Shown piece after piece: positions 18,298 to 28,135 of a DNA stretch of 64,000 nucleotides. Every line of letters begins with the position of its first letter. The first letter of the stretch is position 1. A program made the translations under genes and the position numbers. Where the stretch lies: contig OY970226.1 in assembly GCA_963714065.1 (NCBI GenBank), positions 1,426,001-1,490,000 of the forward strand. The letters are read 5' to 3'. The DNA is from JAZKID01 sp963714065. Lineage in GTDB: Bacteria; Pseudomonadota; Alphaproteobacteria; Rhizobiales; UBA4765. The notes under the pieces were generated by a model. It did no database searches and was not told the origin of the DNA. It saw only the letters and a program-made list of their open reading frames with translations.

Positions 18298-18396
18298 TCA
18301 GCCTTGGATTAAAATAGCGGGAACTCTGTGCCCGCCCCCAGTTTCACAGAGCGTAAAGAATAGGGGAAGCGGCAATAAAAAAGCGATGTGTAGCAT
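18298..18396 (-). CDS. Possible small hydrophobic protein (32 aa) between two kinase genes
   Basis: A short open frame starts at an ATG at 18396 preceded by GGAGG six bases upstream, and ends 10 bases before the GTG start of the PAS kinase. The N-terminal part is hydrophobic (AFLLPLPLFFTLC), and it ends in a Gly/Arg segment. The good ribosome site and placement in the intergenic gap are the only support. It might be a leader that couples translation to the kinase, or chance. Confidence 0.25.
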   Translation of the reverse strand: MLHIAFLLPLPLFFTLCETGGGHRVPAILIQG

Positions 18397-18432
18397 GAAA
18401 GCCTCCATTTGGGAGCGGAAGATAAATCCCGC

Positions 18433-20547
18433 TCATTGCGCAATTGAATTGATCACTTCCTTCAGCGCTTCGATATTCACCGGCTTGACGAAATGGTGAT
18501 CGAACCCGGCTTCCTTGGAGCGGCGGCGATGTTCGGCCTGGCCCCAGCCGGTCTGGGCGATGAAAATCGTATGTTCGAGCCCGGGTTGCTCGCGCATGGT
18601 TTTGCAGACCTCGTATCCGCTCATATTGGGCAGGCCGATATCGAGCAAGACGACCTTCGGCCGATAAGTCTTGGCAATTTCAATGGCACTTGCTCCGTCA
18701 TGCGCAAGGCGATAGTCGTGGCCCGCAAACTCGATCATCCAGCCCAGGGTTTTTGCCGAATCCACATTATCGTCGACAACAAGGACGGGTATGGAAGAGG
18801 TTTGCAGTTTTTGCAGCGTTTCGGAAGGATAAGTTATATCTTTCGGGGCAGGTATCGTCGGTAGCGTGACGATAAATTCGCTACCCCTGCCTTCGCTGCG
18901 CACGTCGATCCTGCCGCCATGCATTTCGACCAGGTTCTTCACAAGCGTGAGGCCGATGCCAAGCCCGCCCTGGCGGCGCTCCAGGGTGCTGTCGACTTGC
19001 GAAAAAATGTCGAAAATGCGGGTGCGCATAGCAGCCGGAATGCCGATGCCGTTATCACGTACGGTAATGATCACAGAATCTTTGTTTTCCTTCGCTTCGA
19101 GCTCGATCATGCCGCCATCGTCCGTATATTTGGCGGCGTTATTTAGCAGATTGGAAAAAATCTGCGCGATGCGGCCATAATCGGCATCCAGCCAGATTTG
19201 ATGATCGGGCAACGCCGTTTTCAACGTATGATTATGTTGCCTGATCAGCGAGCTTGCCGTCTCAATCGCATGATTGAGAGCTTTTTCGAGTTGGATTTCT
19301 CCCTTGCGTAATTCGATTTTCCCTTTGGTGATGCGCGAGACATCCATGAGATCATCGACCAGATGGATCATATGATCGAGCTGGCGCTCGATCGTATCGC
19401 GGGCGCTCTGTTGCAAGGCGGGGTTGTCATCAAGCTTCATGATGTAAAGCGCATTGCGAATAGGCGCGAGCGGATTGCGCAGTTCATGCGCAAGCATGGC
19501 AATAAATTCGTTTTTCCGCTGGTCGGCTTCCTGAATGCGTTCGAGGAGCATCACTTTCTCGAGGCAGACGGCCGCGCGCGCCGCCAATTCCGTCGCTTGC
19601 ATCGTATCGCTGTCATGCATGAACAGGCCGGTCTTTTTGCGAACGAGGAACAGCACGCCGCGCGAATGGTTCTGCCTGGCTATAGGCAAAAGCACGACAG
19701 ATCTTGTTTCTTTCAATGCTTCCGGACCATCGAGGAAAGGAAATTTCGATAAATCGAAATTCCTGAAAAATACAGGACATCCGGTTTTCGAAACTTCATT
19801 GATCGTGCTGCAGAAATTTTCTAGCAAATCGGATTCGGGTAAAGAGGTCGAACGAGTGCCATTTTCTAAATCGATCCAGCACCATTCCTGCTGTGCGGGG
19901 CGGGTCTCCGACGGCGGTATCCAAACCATGCAGGCATCCGCCAGATAGGGAACGGGAAGTCGTGCCAGCGTTTGCAGAACGGCCTGTTCGTTCGGTGCGC
20001 AAGTCAGCATTTCGCTGGCCTTTGCCATGAATTCGGAACGCCGCGCGGCTTCTTCCGCCGCGGCGCGCCTTGCACGTTCCTCTGCCTGCGAGGCAGCCTG
20101 TCTGCGCATTTGCGAAAGCTCGATGAAGACGCGCACCTTGGCGCGCAGCACCTCCGGTACGACGGGCGTCGGCAGATAGTCGACGGCGCCGGAGGCATAT
20201 CCCTGCGCCATGCGCATTTCGTCTGTGAAGGCGGTGAGGAAAATGATCGGCGTATGCGATGAGCGCTTGCGCTGGCGAATAAGTGCCGCCGTTTCGAACC
20301 CATCCATGCCCGGCATGTTGACGTCGAGCAGAATAGCGGCGAATTCCTGGGCAAGAACAAGTTTCAAGGCTTCTTCGCCCGAACGCACCATGATCAGATT
20401 TTGCCCGAGTTCCTGGAGGATGGCCTCATAGACCATCAGCTTCTCGGGCAGATCGTCGACAATAAGAATATTGACGCGCTGCTCTTCCGGCGCCTGCAGG
20501 TTCTGAGACGGGTCTCCGGAGAGCGCGTTAGCTGTGCCGCTGTTCAC
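18433..20547 (-). CDS. Hybrid histidine kinase, receiver-GAF-HisKA-HATPase-receiver
   Basis: A 704-aa cytoplasmic kinase. N-terminal receiver at 25-145 with phospho-acceptor D75; a charged coiled coil at 145-175; GAF domain at about 180-335; HisKA with H354 in LAHELRNPL; HATPase with RDNGIGIP and GGLGIGLTL; and a second receiver from about 586 with D636. In the first receiver the usual Lys of the KP motif is replaced by Thr (YLPTPV), so its phosphorylation switch may be altered. The GTG start at 20547, preceded by AAAGGA, overlaps the end of the 1953-aa kinase gene by 20 bases, so the two are probably co-translated parts of one phosphorelay. Confidence 0.92.
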   Translation of the reverse strand: MNSGTANALSGDPSQNLQAPEEQRVNILIVDDLPEKLMVYEAILQELGQNLIMVRSGEEALKLVLAQEFAAILLDVNMPGMDGFETAALIRQRKRSSHTPIIFLTAFTDEMRMAQGYASGAVDYLPTPVVPEVLRAKVRVFIELSQMRRQAASQAEERARRAAAEEAARRSEFMAKASEMLTCAPNEQAVLQTLARLPVPYLADACMVWIPPSETRPAQQEWCWIDLENGTRSTSLPESDLLENFCSTINEVSKTGCPVFFRNFDLSKFPFLDGPEALKETRSVVLLPIARQNHSRGVLFLVRKKTGLFMHDSDTMQATELAARAAVCLEKVMLLERIQEADQRKNEFIAMLAHELRNPLAPIRNALYIMKLDDNPALQQSARDTIERQLDHMIHLVDDLMDVSRITKGKIELRKGEIQLEKALNHAIETASSLIRQHNHTLKTALPDHQIWLDADYGRIAQIFSNLLNNAAKYTDDGGMIELEAKENKDSVIITVRDNGIGIPAAMRTRIFDIFSQVDSTLERRQGGLGIGLTLVKNLVEMHGGRIDVRSEGRGSEFIVTLPTIPAPKDITYPSETLQKLQTSSIPVLVVDDNVDSAKTLGWMIEFAGHDYRLAHDGASAIEIAKTYRPKVVLLDIGLPNMSGYEVCKTMREQPGLEHTIFIAQTGWGQAEHRRRSKEAGFDHHFVKPVNIEALKEVINSIAQ

Positions 20548-23500
20548 CGGAATCCTTTGAACGATGCAGCCATGCGCGCAGCACGGTGATCATCTGTTCT
20601 GTATTGACAGGCTTCGACAGGTAATCCCACGCGCCCGCCTCGATGCATTTTTCACGATCGCCTTTCATGGCTTTGGCCGTCACGGCGACGATCGGCAGGT
20701 TTTTTAGATGCGGAATCTTGCGAATCTCGCGCATGGTTTCCATGCCATCCATTTCCGGCATCATGATGTCCATCAGTACGATATCGATATCTTTTTCCTG
20801 CTGGAGAATGTTGATCGCATCGCGGCCGTTATCCGCGGACGAAATAATCATGTGATGTTCTTCGAGTACGCTCGAGAGCGCGAAAATATTGCGCATGTCA
20901 TCGTCAACGATAAGAACGCGCTTGCCAGCCAGCAGCTTGTCCGATTGATGAAGGTCGAGCAGTTTTTTGCGTTGCGCGTCTGGTAATTTGGCGATGTCGC
21001 GGTGCAGGAAAGCGCTGACGAAATCGAGCAACCGCTCGGGTGTGTGGGCATAGCCGGCAAGGCCTCGCGCCTTCAAAGATTGCCGTCTGGTTTCGCCGAT
21101 ATCGCCGTCGCCGTAAATGATGACAGGCATGCGCGTGAGCACGGCTGACCCGCCATCGTCATCTGCCGAGGTTAATTCCTGCACGACATCGATTTGCTGC
21201 GGGCTGGCGATTATGCAGTCGACCGGACGCTTCTTGTGTATCTCTTTTATGGCTGCCTTGCGGGTTTTGGTGGCGACAATTTCCACTTCCTCGTCGCCGA
21301 TTGCCTGCATAATGACTTCGCGCCGGGCAACATCCGCTTCGATCAACAGAATGGTTTTCTTCTTGCGATCTGTGAATTCGATAAATTTGTCGAGCAGGGC
21401 ATCCAGCACGTCGCCGCTCTCCAACGGCTTTGCGATAAAGGCCATCGCTGCCGATTCCAGGGCGCGGTCGCGCGAATCTTCCGTCGATATGATGCAGACA
21501 GGGATATGGCGCGTGGTATCGTCGTTCTTCAGCCGCTCAAGCACGCGCCAACCCTGCATGTCGAGAAGGTTGATATCGAGCAAAACAAGATCGGGCTTGT
21601 AATCATGCGTCAGTGCCAAAGCCACGGCGCCAAGCGAGGTGACAAGGCCCTTGCATCCCCGGTCGCGGGCCTTGTCGAGCATAAAGCGTGCGAAATTAAG
21701 ATCGTTCTCGACAATCAGAACCGTCATGTCGTCGGGCTGGATGAAGGCGCGGTCGTCGCCAACCTCATTGACAAGTGTGCTGATCTCGGGCTCTGCCGGT
21801 TCCGATTTTATAAGAGCCGGATTCGGCAAGGTAGCGGCAGGCAGCAGCAGCGGGGTTGCTTCGGCGCCTGCAATCTTGCGCGTACGCAACGGGTCGTAAG
21901 TAACCGGCAGATATAATGTGAATGTGCTGCCATGGCCGGGCGTCGAAGAAAGACGGATTTCGCCGCCCAAAAGGCGCGACAGTTCGCGCGAGATCGCAAG
22001 CCCAAGCCCCGTGCCGCCATATTTGCGGCTTGTCGATCCGTCGGCCTGCTGGAAGGCTTCGAAAATAATCATCTGCTTGTCGGACGCGATGCCTATGCCT
22101 GTATCCGAAACCGAGAACGCCAGAACATCAGACGAACTGTTTAGGCTTTCGCGGTCCGATGCCCAGCCGGACTGGACCGGTGAGACCGTGAAAGTCACAT
22201 GTCCATGATGCGTGAACTTGAAGGCGTTGGCCAGCAGGTTCTTGATGATCTGCTGCAGGCGTTTTGCATCGGTGAACATGGATTTCGGCAGATCGGGATC
22301 GAATTCGATGATAAAGTCGACATTTTTCGCTTCCGCTACGTGCTTGAAAGTGCGCGAAACATAGCCGTGCAGATCTTCGAGGCGAAGCTCGGAACCTTCG
22401 ACCACCACGGTGCCGGATTCGATCTTGGACAGATCGAGAATGTCGTTGATCAGCATCAGCAGGTCTTTGCCGGAGCTGTGAATGGTTTTGGCGTGCTCGG
22501 TCTGTTTCGGCGTGAGATTGCCTTCGGCGTTTTTGTTGAGCTGATCGGAGAGAATAAGCAGGCTGTTCAACGGTGTGCGTAACTCGTGCGACATATTGGC
22601 GAGGAATTCGGATTTGTATTTTGAAGTGAGCGCCAACTGCTTTGCCTTGTCCTCGAGTTCCTGGCGTGCCTGCTCCACTTCCTGGTTCTTGCGTTCGACC
22701 TCCTGGTTCTGCTGCGCGAGCAGATGTGCTTTCTCTTCGAGCTCGGCATTGGTGAGCTGCAGCTGCTCCTGCCGTGTCTGCAGCTGTTGCGCAAGAGATT
22801 GCGACTGCGTGAGTAGGTCTTCCGTGCGCATATTTGCTTCGATCGTATTCAGCACGATGCCGATGGATTCGGTGAGCTGATCGAGAAGCGCCTGGTGCGT
22901 GGGGTTGAAGCCGCCGAAGGATGCCAGTTCCAGCACGCCTTTCACCTGGCCCTCGAAAATCAGCGGCAGCACAAGCACGCTGCGCGCCGGGGACGTGCCG
23001 AGGCCGGACGAGATGCGTATATAACCGTCCGGCAGGTTTTCGAGGACGATTTTCTTTTTCTCGAGCGCGCATTGGCCGACCGAGCCCTGACCAAGACTGA
23101 TCTGCTTTCCGAATTCGGCCTCACCTTCGGAGGCGAAGCTGGCAAGCAGCGTCAGCTGCGGCTGCTCTTCTTTCCCGTCGAGCACGTAAAATTCCGCCTG
23201 TTGCGCGGCAACCACCGGGCACAGTTCGGACAACACCATGCGGCCGACATTGGTGAGGTCGCGCTGGCCTTGCAGCATGCGCGAGAATTTGGCGAGGTTG
23301 GTCTTCAGCCAGTCCTGTTCGGTATTTTTCTGCGTCGTGTCGCGCAGATTGCGGATCATCTCGTTGATGTTGTCTTTCAGAACGGCAACCTCGCCCTGCG
23401 CGTCGACGGTGATGGAGCGCGTGAGGTCGCCTTTGGTCACGGCGGTTGCCACTTCAGCGATCGCGCGTACCTGCGTGGTGAGGTTGGCTGCGAGCTGGTT

Positions 23501-26389
23501 GACGTTTTCGGTCAAACCTTTCCACGTGCCCGAAGCGCCCGGCACTTTCGCCTGGCCGCCGAGCTGGCCTTCGACGCCGACTTCGCGCGCAACCGTTGTC
23601 ACCTGCTCGGCAAAGGTCGCAAGCGTGTCGATCATGTTGTTGATCGTGTCGGCAAGTTCGGCGATCTCGCCTTTCGCTTCCACGGTCAATTTGCGCTTCA
23701 GTTCGCCGTTTGCGACCGACGTCACGACTTTGGCGATGCCGCGCACCTGGGAGGTGAGGTTCGAGGCCATGAAGTTCACAGAGTCGGTCAGGTCTTTCCA
23801 TGTGCCGGCAACGCCTTCCACGCGCGCCTGCCCGCCGAGCTTGCCCTCGGTGCCGACTTCGCGCGCCACGCGAGTCACTTCGGCTGCAAACGAATTGAGC
23901 TGGTCCACCATGGTATTGACGGTATTTTTCAGCTCGAGGATTTCGCCCTTGACGTCGACGGTGATTTTTTTGGAGAGATCGCCCGCCGCCACCGCCTTCG
24001 TCACGTCGGCAATATTGCGCACTTGGCCGGTGAGGTTCGAGGCCATGGAATTCACAGAGTCGGTCAGGTCTTTCCACGTGCCCGATACGCCTTCCACATT
24101 CGCCTGGCCGCCGAGCTTGCCTTCGGTGCCCACTTCGCGCGCCACGCGCGTCACTTCCGATGCAAATGAATTGAGCTGGTCCACCATGGTGTTGATGGTG
24201 TCTTTCAGCTCGAGGATTTCGCCTGCCACGTCGACGGTGATCTTGCGCTTCAGCTCGCCCGCCGCCACCGCCTTCGTCACGTCGGCGATATTGCGCACCT
24301 GGCCTGTCAGGTTCGAGGCCATGAAATTCACGCTGTCGGTGAGGTCTTTCCACGTACCGGCAACGCCTTCCACATTCGCCTGGCCGCCGAGCTTTCCTTC
24401 GGTGCCGACTTCGCGCGCCACGCGCGTCACTTCGGAAGCGAAGGAGGAGAGCTGGTCGACCATGGTATTGATGGTGTTTTTCAGCTCGAGAATTTCGCCT
24501 TTCACGTCGACGGCGATCTTGCGCGACAGATCGCCCTTGGCGATGGCGGTTGCCACTTCGGCAATATTGCGCACCTGGCCGGTGAGATTGCCGGCCATCA
24601 TATTCACGCTGTCAGTCAAATCCTTCCACGTGCCGGCCACGTCGGCCACTTTGGCCTGGCCGCCGAGCTTGCCTTCGGTGCCGACTTCGCGCGCCACGCG
24701 CGTCACTTCGGAAGCAAAAGAGCGCAACTGGTCAACCATGGTGTTGACGGTGTTTTTCAGCTCAAGGATTTCGCCTTTCACGTCGACGGTGATCTTCTTG
24801 GAAAGATCTCCTGCTGCCACCGCTTTCGTCACGTCGGCGATATTGCGCACCTGGCCGGTGAGGTTGCCCGCCATAGAATTCACGCTGTCGGTCAGGTTCT
24901 TCCATGTGCCGCCGACACCCGGCACGTCGGCCTGGCCGCCGAGTTTTCCTTCGGTGCCGACCTCGCGCGCCACGCGCGTCACTTCGGACGCAAACGAGCC
25001 GAGCTGGTCCACCATGGTGTTGACGGTGTTCTTCAGCTCAAGAATTTCGCCTTTCACGTCGACGGTGATCTTCTTGGAAAGATCGCCATTGGCGACCGCG
25101 GTCGTCACGTCGGCGATATTGCGCACTTGCGCCGTGAGATTCGAGGCCATGAAATTCACGGAATCGGTGAGGTCCTTCCATGTGCCTGCCACGCCTTTTA
25201 CCTCGGCCTGGCCGCCGAGTTTCCCTTCGGTGCCGACCTCGCGCGACACACGCGTCACTTCGGCGGCAAACGAATTAAGCTGATCCACCATGGTATTGAT
25301 GGTGTTCTTCAATTCCAGAATTTCGCCTTTCACGTCGACGGTGATCTTGCGCGACAGGTCGCCGTTCGCCACCGCGGTCGTCACGTCGGCGATATTGCGC
25401 ACCTGAGACGTCAGATTGCCGGCCATGGAATTCACAGAGTCGGTGAGGTCTTTCCAGGTGCCGGACACGCCTTCCACTTTCGCCTGGCCGCCGAGCTTGC
25501 CTTCGGTGCCGACCTCGCGCGCCACGCGCGTCACTTCGGCGGCAAACGAATTGAGCTGATCCACCATGCTGTTGACGGTGTTCTTGAGCTCGAGGATTTC
25601 GCCCTTGACGTCGACGGTCACTTTCTTGGAAAGGTCGCCGCCTGCCACCGCGGTTGCCACTTCGGCAATATTGCGCACCTGAGAGGTCAGGTTGCCGGCC
25701 ATCATGTTCACGCTGTCGGTGAGGTCTTTCCACGTCCCGGCAACGCCTTTCACGCGTGCCTGCCCGCCGAGCTTGCCTTCGGTGCCGACCTCGCGCGCCA
25801 CGCGCGTCACTTCGGCTGCAAACGAACCAAGCTGCGCCACCATGGTATTGATGGTTTTCGCGGTATGCAGGAATTCGCCGCGCAGCGGCCGATCCTCGAT
25901 TTCGAGCGCCATGGTTTGCGACAGGTCGCCCTGTGCCACGGCGCCGATCACACGCGCGGTTTCCGAGGTCGGGTGCACGAGATCGTCGATCAGATTGTTG
26001 ACGGATTCGACCGAAGACAGCCAGAAACCATCGACATTGCTGTCGGAGAGCCGCTGTCCCAGCTTGCCTTCCTTGCCGACGGCCTGGCTAAGGCGGCTGA
26101 GCTCGCTCGCAAGCCGCTCGTTCATCTCGACGACTTCGTTGAAGGCGTCGGCTACTTTTCCGCCAATCCCGGTCCAGTCGGCGGGCAGACGGACGCCTTT
26201 TTGTCCCTTGCGCAATGCAGTCAAGGCATGCAGCAGGAAAAGCATTTCGTTGCCGAGGCCGAAATCGGCAATCGGCGGAATCCGGATGGTCAATTCATCG
26301 ATAATGCTGGACGGATCCAGTCCGGGCGGAGGGCCGGAATCCTGCGATGCAGGCGTGACTGCCGCCTTTGTGGCCGATCTACGAACCAT
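20528..26389 (-). CDS. Giant poly-HAMP hybrid histidine kinase with three receiver domains
   Basis: A 1953-aa soluble kinase. After a roughly 100-residue head, one degenerate and nine clear HAMP repeat units of 92 residues follow, starting at 202, 294, 386, 478, 570, 662, 754, 846 and 938; eight contain GTEGKLGGQ, the last GVEGQLGGQ. Then come GAF (about 1030-1185), a Gln/Glu-rich coiled coil (1190-1255), HisKA with H1268, HATPase with SDTGIGIA and GGTGLGLA, and receivers with D1605 and D1874. The middle receiver (about 1678-1795) has CIIASPQ where the Asp should be. The layout resembles fungal group III (Nik1-type) osmosensing kinases and their bacterial relatives. No transmembrane segment is seen. 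Confidence 0.93.
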   Translation of the reverse strand: MVRRSATKAAVTPASQDSGPPPGLDPSSIIDELTIRIPPIADFGLGNEMLFLLHALTALRKGQKGVRLPADWTGIGGKVADAFNEVVEMNERLASELSRLSQAVGKEGKLGQRLSDSNVDGFWLSSVESVNNLIDDLVHPTSETARVIGAVAQGDLSQTMALEIEDRPLRGEFLHTAKTINTMVAQLGSFAAEVTRVAREVGTEGKLGGQARVKGVAGTWKDLTDSVNMMAGNLTSQVRNIAEVATAVAGGDLSKKVTVDVKGEILELKNTVNSMVDQLNSFAAEVTRVAREVGTEGKLGGQAKVEGVSGTWKDLTDSVNSMAGNLTSQVRNIADVTTAVANGDLSRKITVDVKGEILELKNTINTMVDQLNSFAAEVTRVSREVGTEGKLGGQAEVKGVAGTWKDLTDSVNFMASNLTAQVRNIADVTTAVANGDLSKKITVDVKGEILELKNTVNTMVDQLGSFASEVTRVAREVGTEGKLGGQADVPGVGGTWKNLTDSVNSMAGNLTGQVRNIADVTKAVAAGDLSKKITVDVKGEILELKNTVNTMVDQLRSFASEVTRVAREVGTEGKLGGQAKVADVAGTWKDLTDSVNMMAGNLTGQVRNIAEVATAIAKGDLSRKIAVDVKGEILELKNTINTMVDQLSSFASEVTRVAREVGTEGKLGGQANVEGVAGTWKDLTDSVNFMASNLTGQVRNIADVTKAVAAGELKRKITVDVAGEILELKDTINTMVDQLNSFASEVTRVAREVGTEGKLGGQANVEGVSGTWKDLTDSVNSMASNLTGQVRNIADVTKAVAAGDLSKKITVDVKGEILELKNTVNTMVDQLNSFAAEVTRVAREVGTEGKLGGQARVEGVAGTWKDLTDSVNFMASNLTSQVRGIAKVVTSVANGELKRKLTVEAKGEIAELADTINNMIDTLATFAEQVTTVAREVGVEGQLGGQAKVPGASGTWKGLTENVNQLAANLTTQVRAIAEVATAVTKGDLTRSITVDAQGEVAVLKDNINEMIRNLRDTTQKNTEQDWLKTNLAKFSRMLQGQRDLTNVGRMVLSELCPVVAAQQAEFYVLDGKEEQPQLTLLASFASEGEAEFGKQISLGQGSVGQCALEKKKIVLENLPDGYIRISSGLGTSPARSVLVLPLIFEGQVKGVLELASFGGFNPTHQALLDQLTESIGIVLNTIEANMRTEDLLTQSQSLAQQLQTRQEQLQLTNAELEEKAHLLAQQNQEVERKNQEVEQARQELEDKAKQLALTSKYKSEFLANMSHELRTPLNSLLILSDQLNKNAEGNLTPKQTEHAKTIHSSGKDLLMLINDILDLSKIESGTVVVEGSELRLEDLHGYVSRTFKHVAEAKNVDFIIEFDPDLPKSMFTDAKRLQQIIKNLLANAFKFTHHGHVTFTVSPVQSGWASDRESLNSSSDVLAFSVSDTGIGIASDKQMIIFEAFQQADGSTSRKYGGTGLGLAISRELSRLLGGEIRLSSTPGHGSTFTLYLPVTYDPLRTRKIAGAEATPLLLPAATLPNPALIKSEPAEPEISTLVNEVGDDRAFIQPDDMTVLIVENDLNFARFMLDKARDRGCKGLVTSLGAVALALTHDYKPDLVLLDINLLDMQGWRVLERLKNDDTTRHIPVCIISTEDSRDRALESAAMAFIAKPLESGDVLDALLDKFIEFTDRKKKTILLIEADVARREVIMQAIGDEEVEIVATKTRKAAIKEIHKKRPVDCIIASPQQIDVVQELTSADDDGGSAVLTRMPVIIYGDGDIGETRRQSLKARGLAGYAHTPERLLDFVSAFLHRDIAKLPDAQRKKLLDLHQSDKLLAGKRVLIVDDDMRNIFALSSVLEEHHMIISSADNGRDAINILQQEKDIDIVLMDIMMPEMDGMETMREIRKIPHLKNLPIVAVTAKAMKGDREKCIEAGAWDYLSKPVNTEQMITVLRAWLHRSKDSGEQRHS
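23303..25786 (-). repeat. Nine tandem 276-bp units inside the poly-HAMP kinase gene
   Basis: Nine 276-bp repeats (92 codons each) encode HAMP pairs. Each unit contains a [13 protein letters not shown] joint, [11 protein letters not shown], an MAxNL helix, and [16 protein letters not shown] helix starts. Units 2 to 7 are the most alike, in DNA as well as protein, so unequal recombination could change their number. The ninth and the degenerate zero unit are clearly diverged. Confidence 0.92.
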
Positions 26390-26636
26390 GAGAAGAAATC
26401 CTTTTGAGCCGGAAATATATTTCCGGACGCAATATTTCCGGATATATGGGCCTGTTCATGAGGCCTCCCCCGATCCCCAAAAAAGCGTTACCTGCAATGC
26501 GGATAATTTCCGCAATTTTCTTATAAAGAAGCGATAAGGAATTTTACCTAATGCTCATTATTCGCCGCATCCGAGATGCGCCGGATAATTTTTCCCGATT
26601 GTGCTGGAAATCAGCTTGGGAAATTAATTTTAGAAA

Positions 26637-27143
26637 TTAACTTGCCGCCTTGAGATTGACCCTTCCTTCGCCGATCGCCGAAAGCTTTTTATCTGCCGCC
26701 TTTTCTTCATTGAGAGTGACGGCAAGCAATTTCGCCACATCGTCGCGGCCGAGTTGCTCCGCCCAACTGATCAGCGTGCCGTAGCGTGTGATTTCGTAAT
26801 GTTCGACCGCTTGCGCCGCCGCGATCAGGGCCGCATCGAGCACGGCTTTGTCGGCGACATCGGCGACGATTTCATTGGTTTCCTTGATGATGCCGTCGAT
26901 GGCGGGGCAGGTCGCGCCTTTCGGTTTCTGGCCGAGAAGCTCGAAGGCCCGATCGAGGCGCTCCACCTGTTTTTCGGTTTCGGCAAGATGATTTTTGAAA
27001 GCTGTGGCGAGCTCGCGATTGGTCGCTTTCTTGATCAGTTCGGGCAGCGCCTTGAGAATTTGCTGCTCGGCATAATAAATATCCTGCAATGTGTGATTGA
27101 ACAGGTCGTCCATTGTTTTGATGTCTTTGCTGAAAAGTCCCAT
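26637..27143 (-). CDS. yciE: YciE/DUF892 ferritin-like protein
   Basis: A 168-aa protein of the DUF892 (YciE/YciF) family, a four-helix ferritin-like bundle. The N-terminal KTMDDLFNHTLQDIYYAEQQ carries the family's conserved Asp, Tyr and Glu residues, and the second half has QAVEHYEITRYGTLISWAEQ with further metal-type ligands. Family members are linked to general stress response and are often encoded near other stress proteins. The internal ATG at 27143, preceded by GGGAGCG, is preferred; a longer frame starts 19 codons upstream. It is transcribed divergently from the membrane-protein gene at 27376. Confidence 0.9.
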   Translation of the reverse strand: MGLFSKDIKTMDDLFNHTLQDIYYAEQQILKALPELIKKATNRELATAFKNHLAETEKQVERLDRAFELLGQKPKGATCPAIDGIIKETNEIVADVADKAVLDAALIAAAQAVEHYEITRYGTLISWAEQLGRDDVAKLLAVTLNEEKAADKKLSAIGEGRVNLKAAS

Positions 27144-27375
27144 GATGCGCTCCCTTTGGTTGTTGGGTGGCAACAAAACGTTTTCACCGTAAAGATTCAA
27201 TTATGAGATGAACTAATGCGAAACGAAGGAAGCAAGATTCCGAAGAAAATTATTTTTTGAAATTTTTTTCGTGTGCTTTTACCGTTTTCTTACCGGCAAT
27301 TGTCCTGATTGATAGCGCTATTTAACGGTGAGATTTTTTATGGGTCATCATCGCGAAGTTTTAAGGAGAGCGAAG

Positions 27376-28041
27376 ATGACCGATTATGCAGATACACATC
27401 GTGCCTATGAATCTTCCATTTCGAGCATATCGTGGGCGGCGATTTTCGCCGGCGCATTCACGGCCTGGGCAATCACGCTTGTTATCGTGACTGTCGCGTC
27501 GGCTATCGGCTTCGGCGTCATATCGCCTTATAACTCGTCTGCTAACTTCACAAACTTTCATGTCGCGACGGGTGTTGTCACTGTTGTAACGGCGGCGCTG
27601 GCCTCCACTTTCGGCGGTTATATGGCGGGCCGCTTGCGCACGCGCTGGGTCGGCATTCATACCGATGAAGTTTATTTTCGCGATACCGCGCACGGCTTCC
27701 TGTCATGGGCGCTTGCGACCTTTATAGGTGCTTTAATGATTGCCTTGTCCGCCACGGCCGTTGCCGGCGGTGCCGTAACAGGCATTGCCAATAACATGAC
27801 GCCTGGCCTTATGCGCTCCGATACCGCCGACACCAGCAGGGCGATGACATCGGCTCCGGAAACATCCGGCACGACTGCGCCAGCGGAAGAGGCAAGTGCA
27901 GGCGATAAAGAAGCCGCGCGCAAGATTGCCGTGCGTGTCTCCTTATGGCTTGCGGCGTCGCTGCTCGCGGGCGCTTTCTTTGCAAGCTGTGCCGCGACCT
28001 GGGGCGGGCGCATTCGCGATCGCTCAGCGCTAACGGTTTAA
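27376..28041 (+). CDS. Four-helix membrane protein of unknown function
   Basis: A 221-aa protein with about four membrane segments: WAAIFAGAFTAWAITLVIV, a second around VVTVVTAALASTFGGYMAG, a third around ALATFIGALMIALSA, and a last around SLWLAASLLAGAFFAS. A Ser/Thr/Ala/Glu-rich linker lies between the third and fourth. The pattern resembles uncharacterised alphaproteobacterial membrane proteins with glycine-rich helices. The ATG at 27376 follows AAGGAGAG; an upstream in-frame ATG lacks a good site. A 27-aa membrane peptide gene follows ten bases later, so the two form a likely operon. Its position beside yciE hints at a stress role, which is only inference. Confidence 0.75.
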   Translation: MTDYADTHRAYESSISSISWAAIFAGAFTAWAITLVIVTVASAIGFGVISPYNSSANFTNFHVATGVVTVVTAALASTFGGYMAGRLRTRWVGIHTDEVYFRDTAHGFLSWALATFIGALMIALSATAVAGGAVTGIANNMTPGLMRSDTADTSRAMTSAPETSGTTAPAEEASAGDKEAARKIAVRVSLWLAASLLAGAFFASCAATWGGRIRDRSALTV

Positions 28042-28051
28042 GGAGACGGCG

Positions 28052-28135
28052 ATGGATTTCGGAAAAGGTTTGATCCTGTGGCTGATCGGCGTTCCGCTGC
28101 CGATCATCCTGCTGCTCGCTCTATTCTGGCGCTGA
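28052..28135 (+). CDS. 27-aa single-span membrane peptide
   Basis: A very short gene with AAGGAGAC seven bases before its ATG. The peptide starts MDFGKGLILWLIGVPLPI and continues as a leucine/isoleucine-rich helix ending FWR, so nearly the whole product is one membrane span. It begins ten bases after the stop of the four-helix membrane protein gene, with which it is probably co-transcribed, and its last 15 bases overlap the convergent GT39 gene. Similar short peptides occur in related bacteria as far as I recall. The function is unknown; it could be an accessory subunit of its neighbour. Confidence 0.65.
   Translation: MDFGKGLILWLIGVPLPIILLLALFWR

Noticed and set aside
23238..25283. Long plus-strand open frame (over 600 codons) opposite the poly-HAMP kinase
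   Set aside because: It is antisense to the HAMP repeats; its repeated pattern mirrors the kinase codons and it has no own ribosome site or known domain.
23303..25786. Regular repeats suggesting a CRISPR array or satellite
   Set aside because: The period is 276 bases with no unique spacers, and every unit translates to HAMP domain sequence in one frame.
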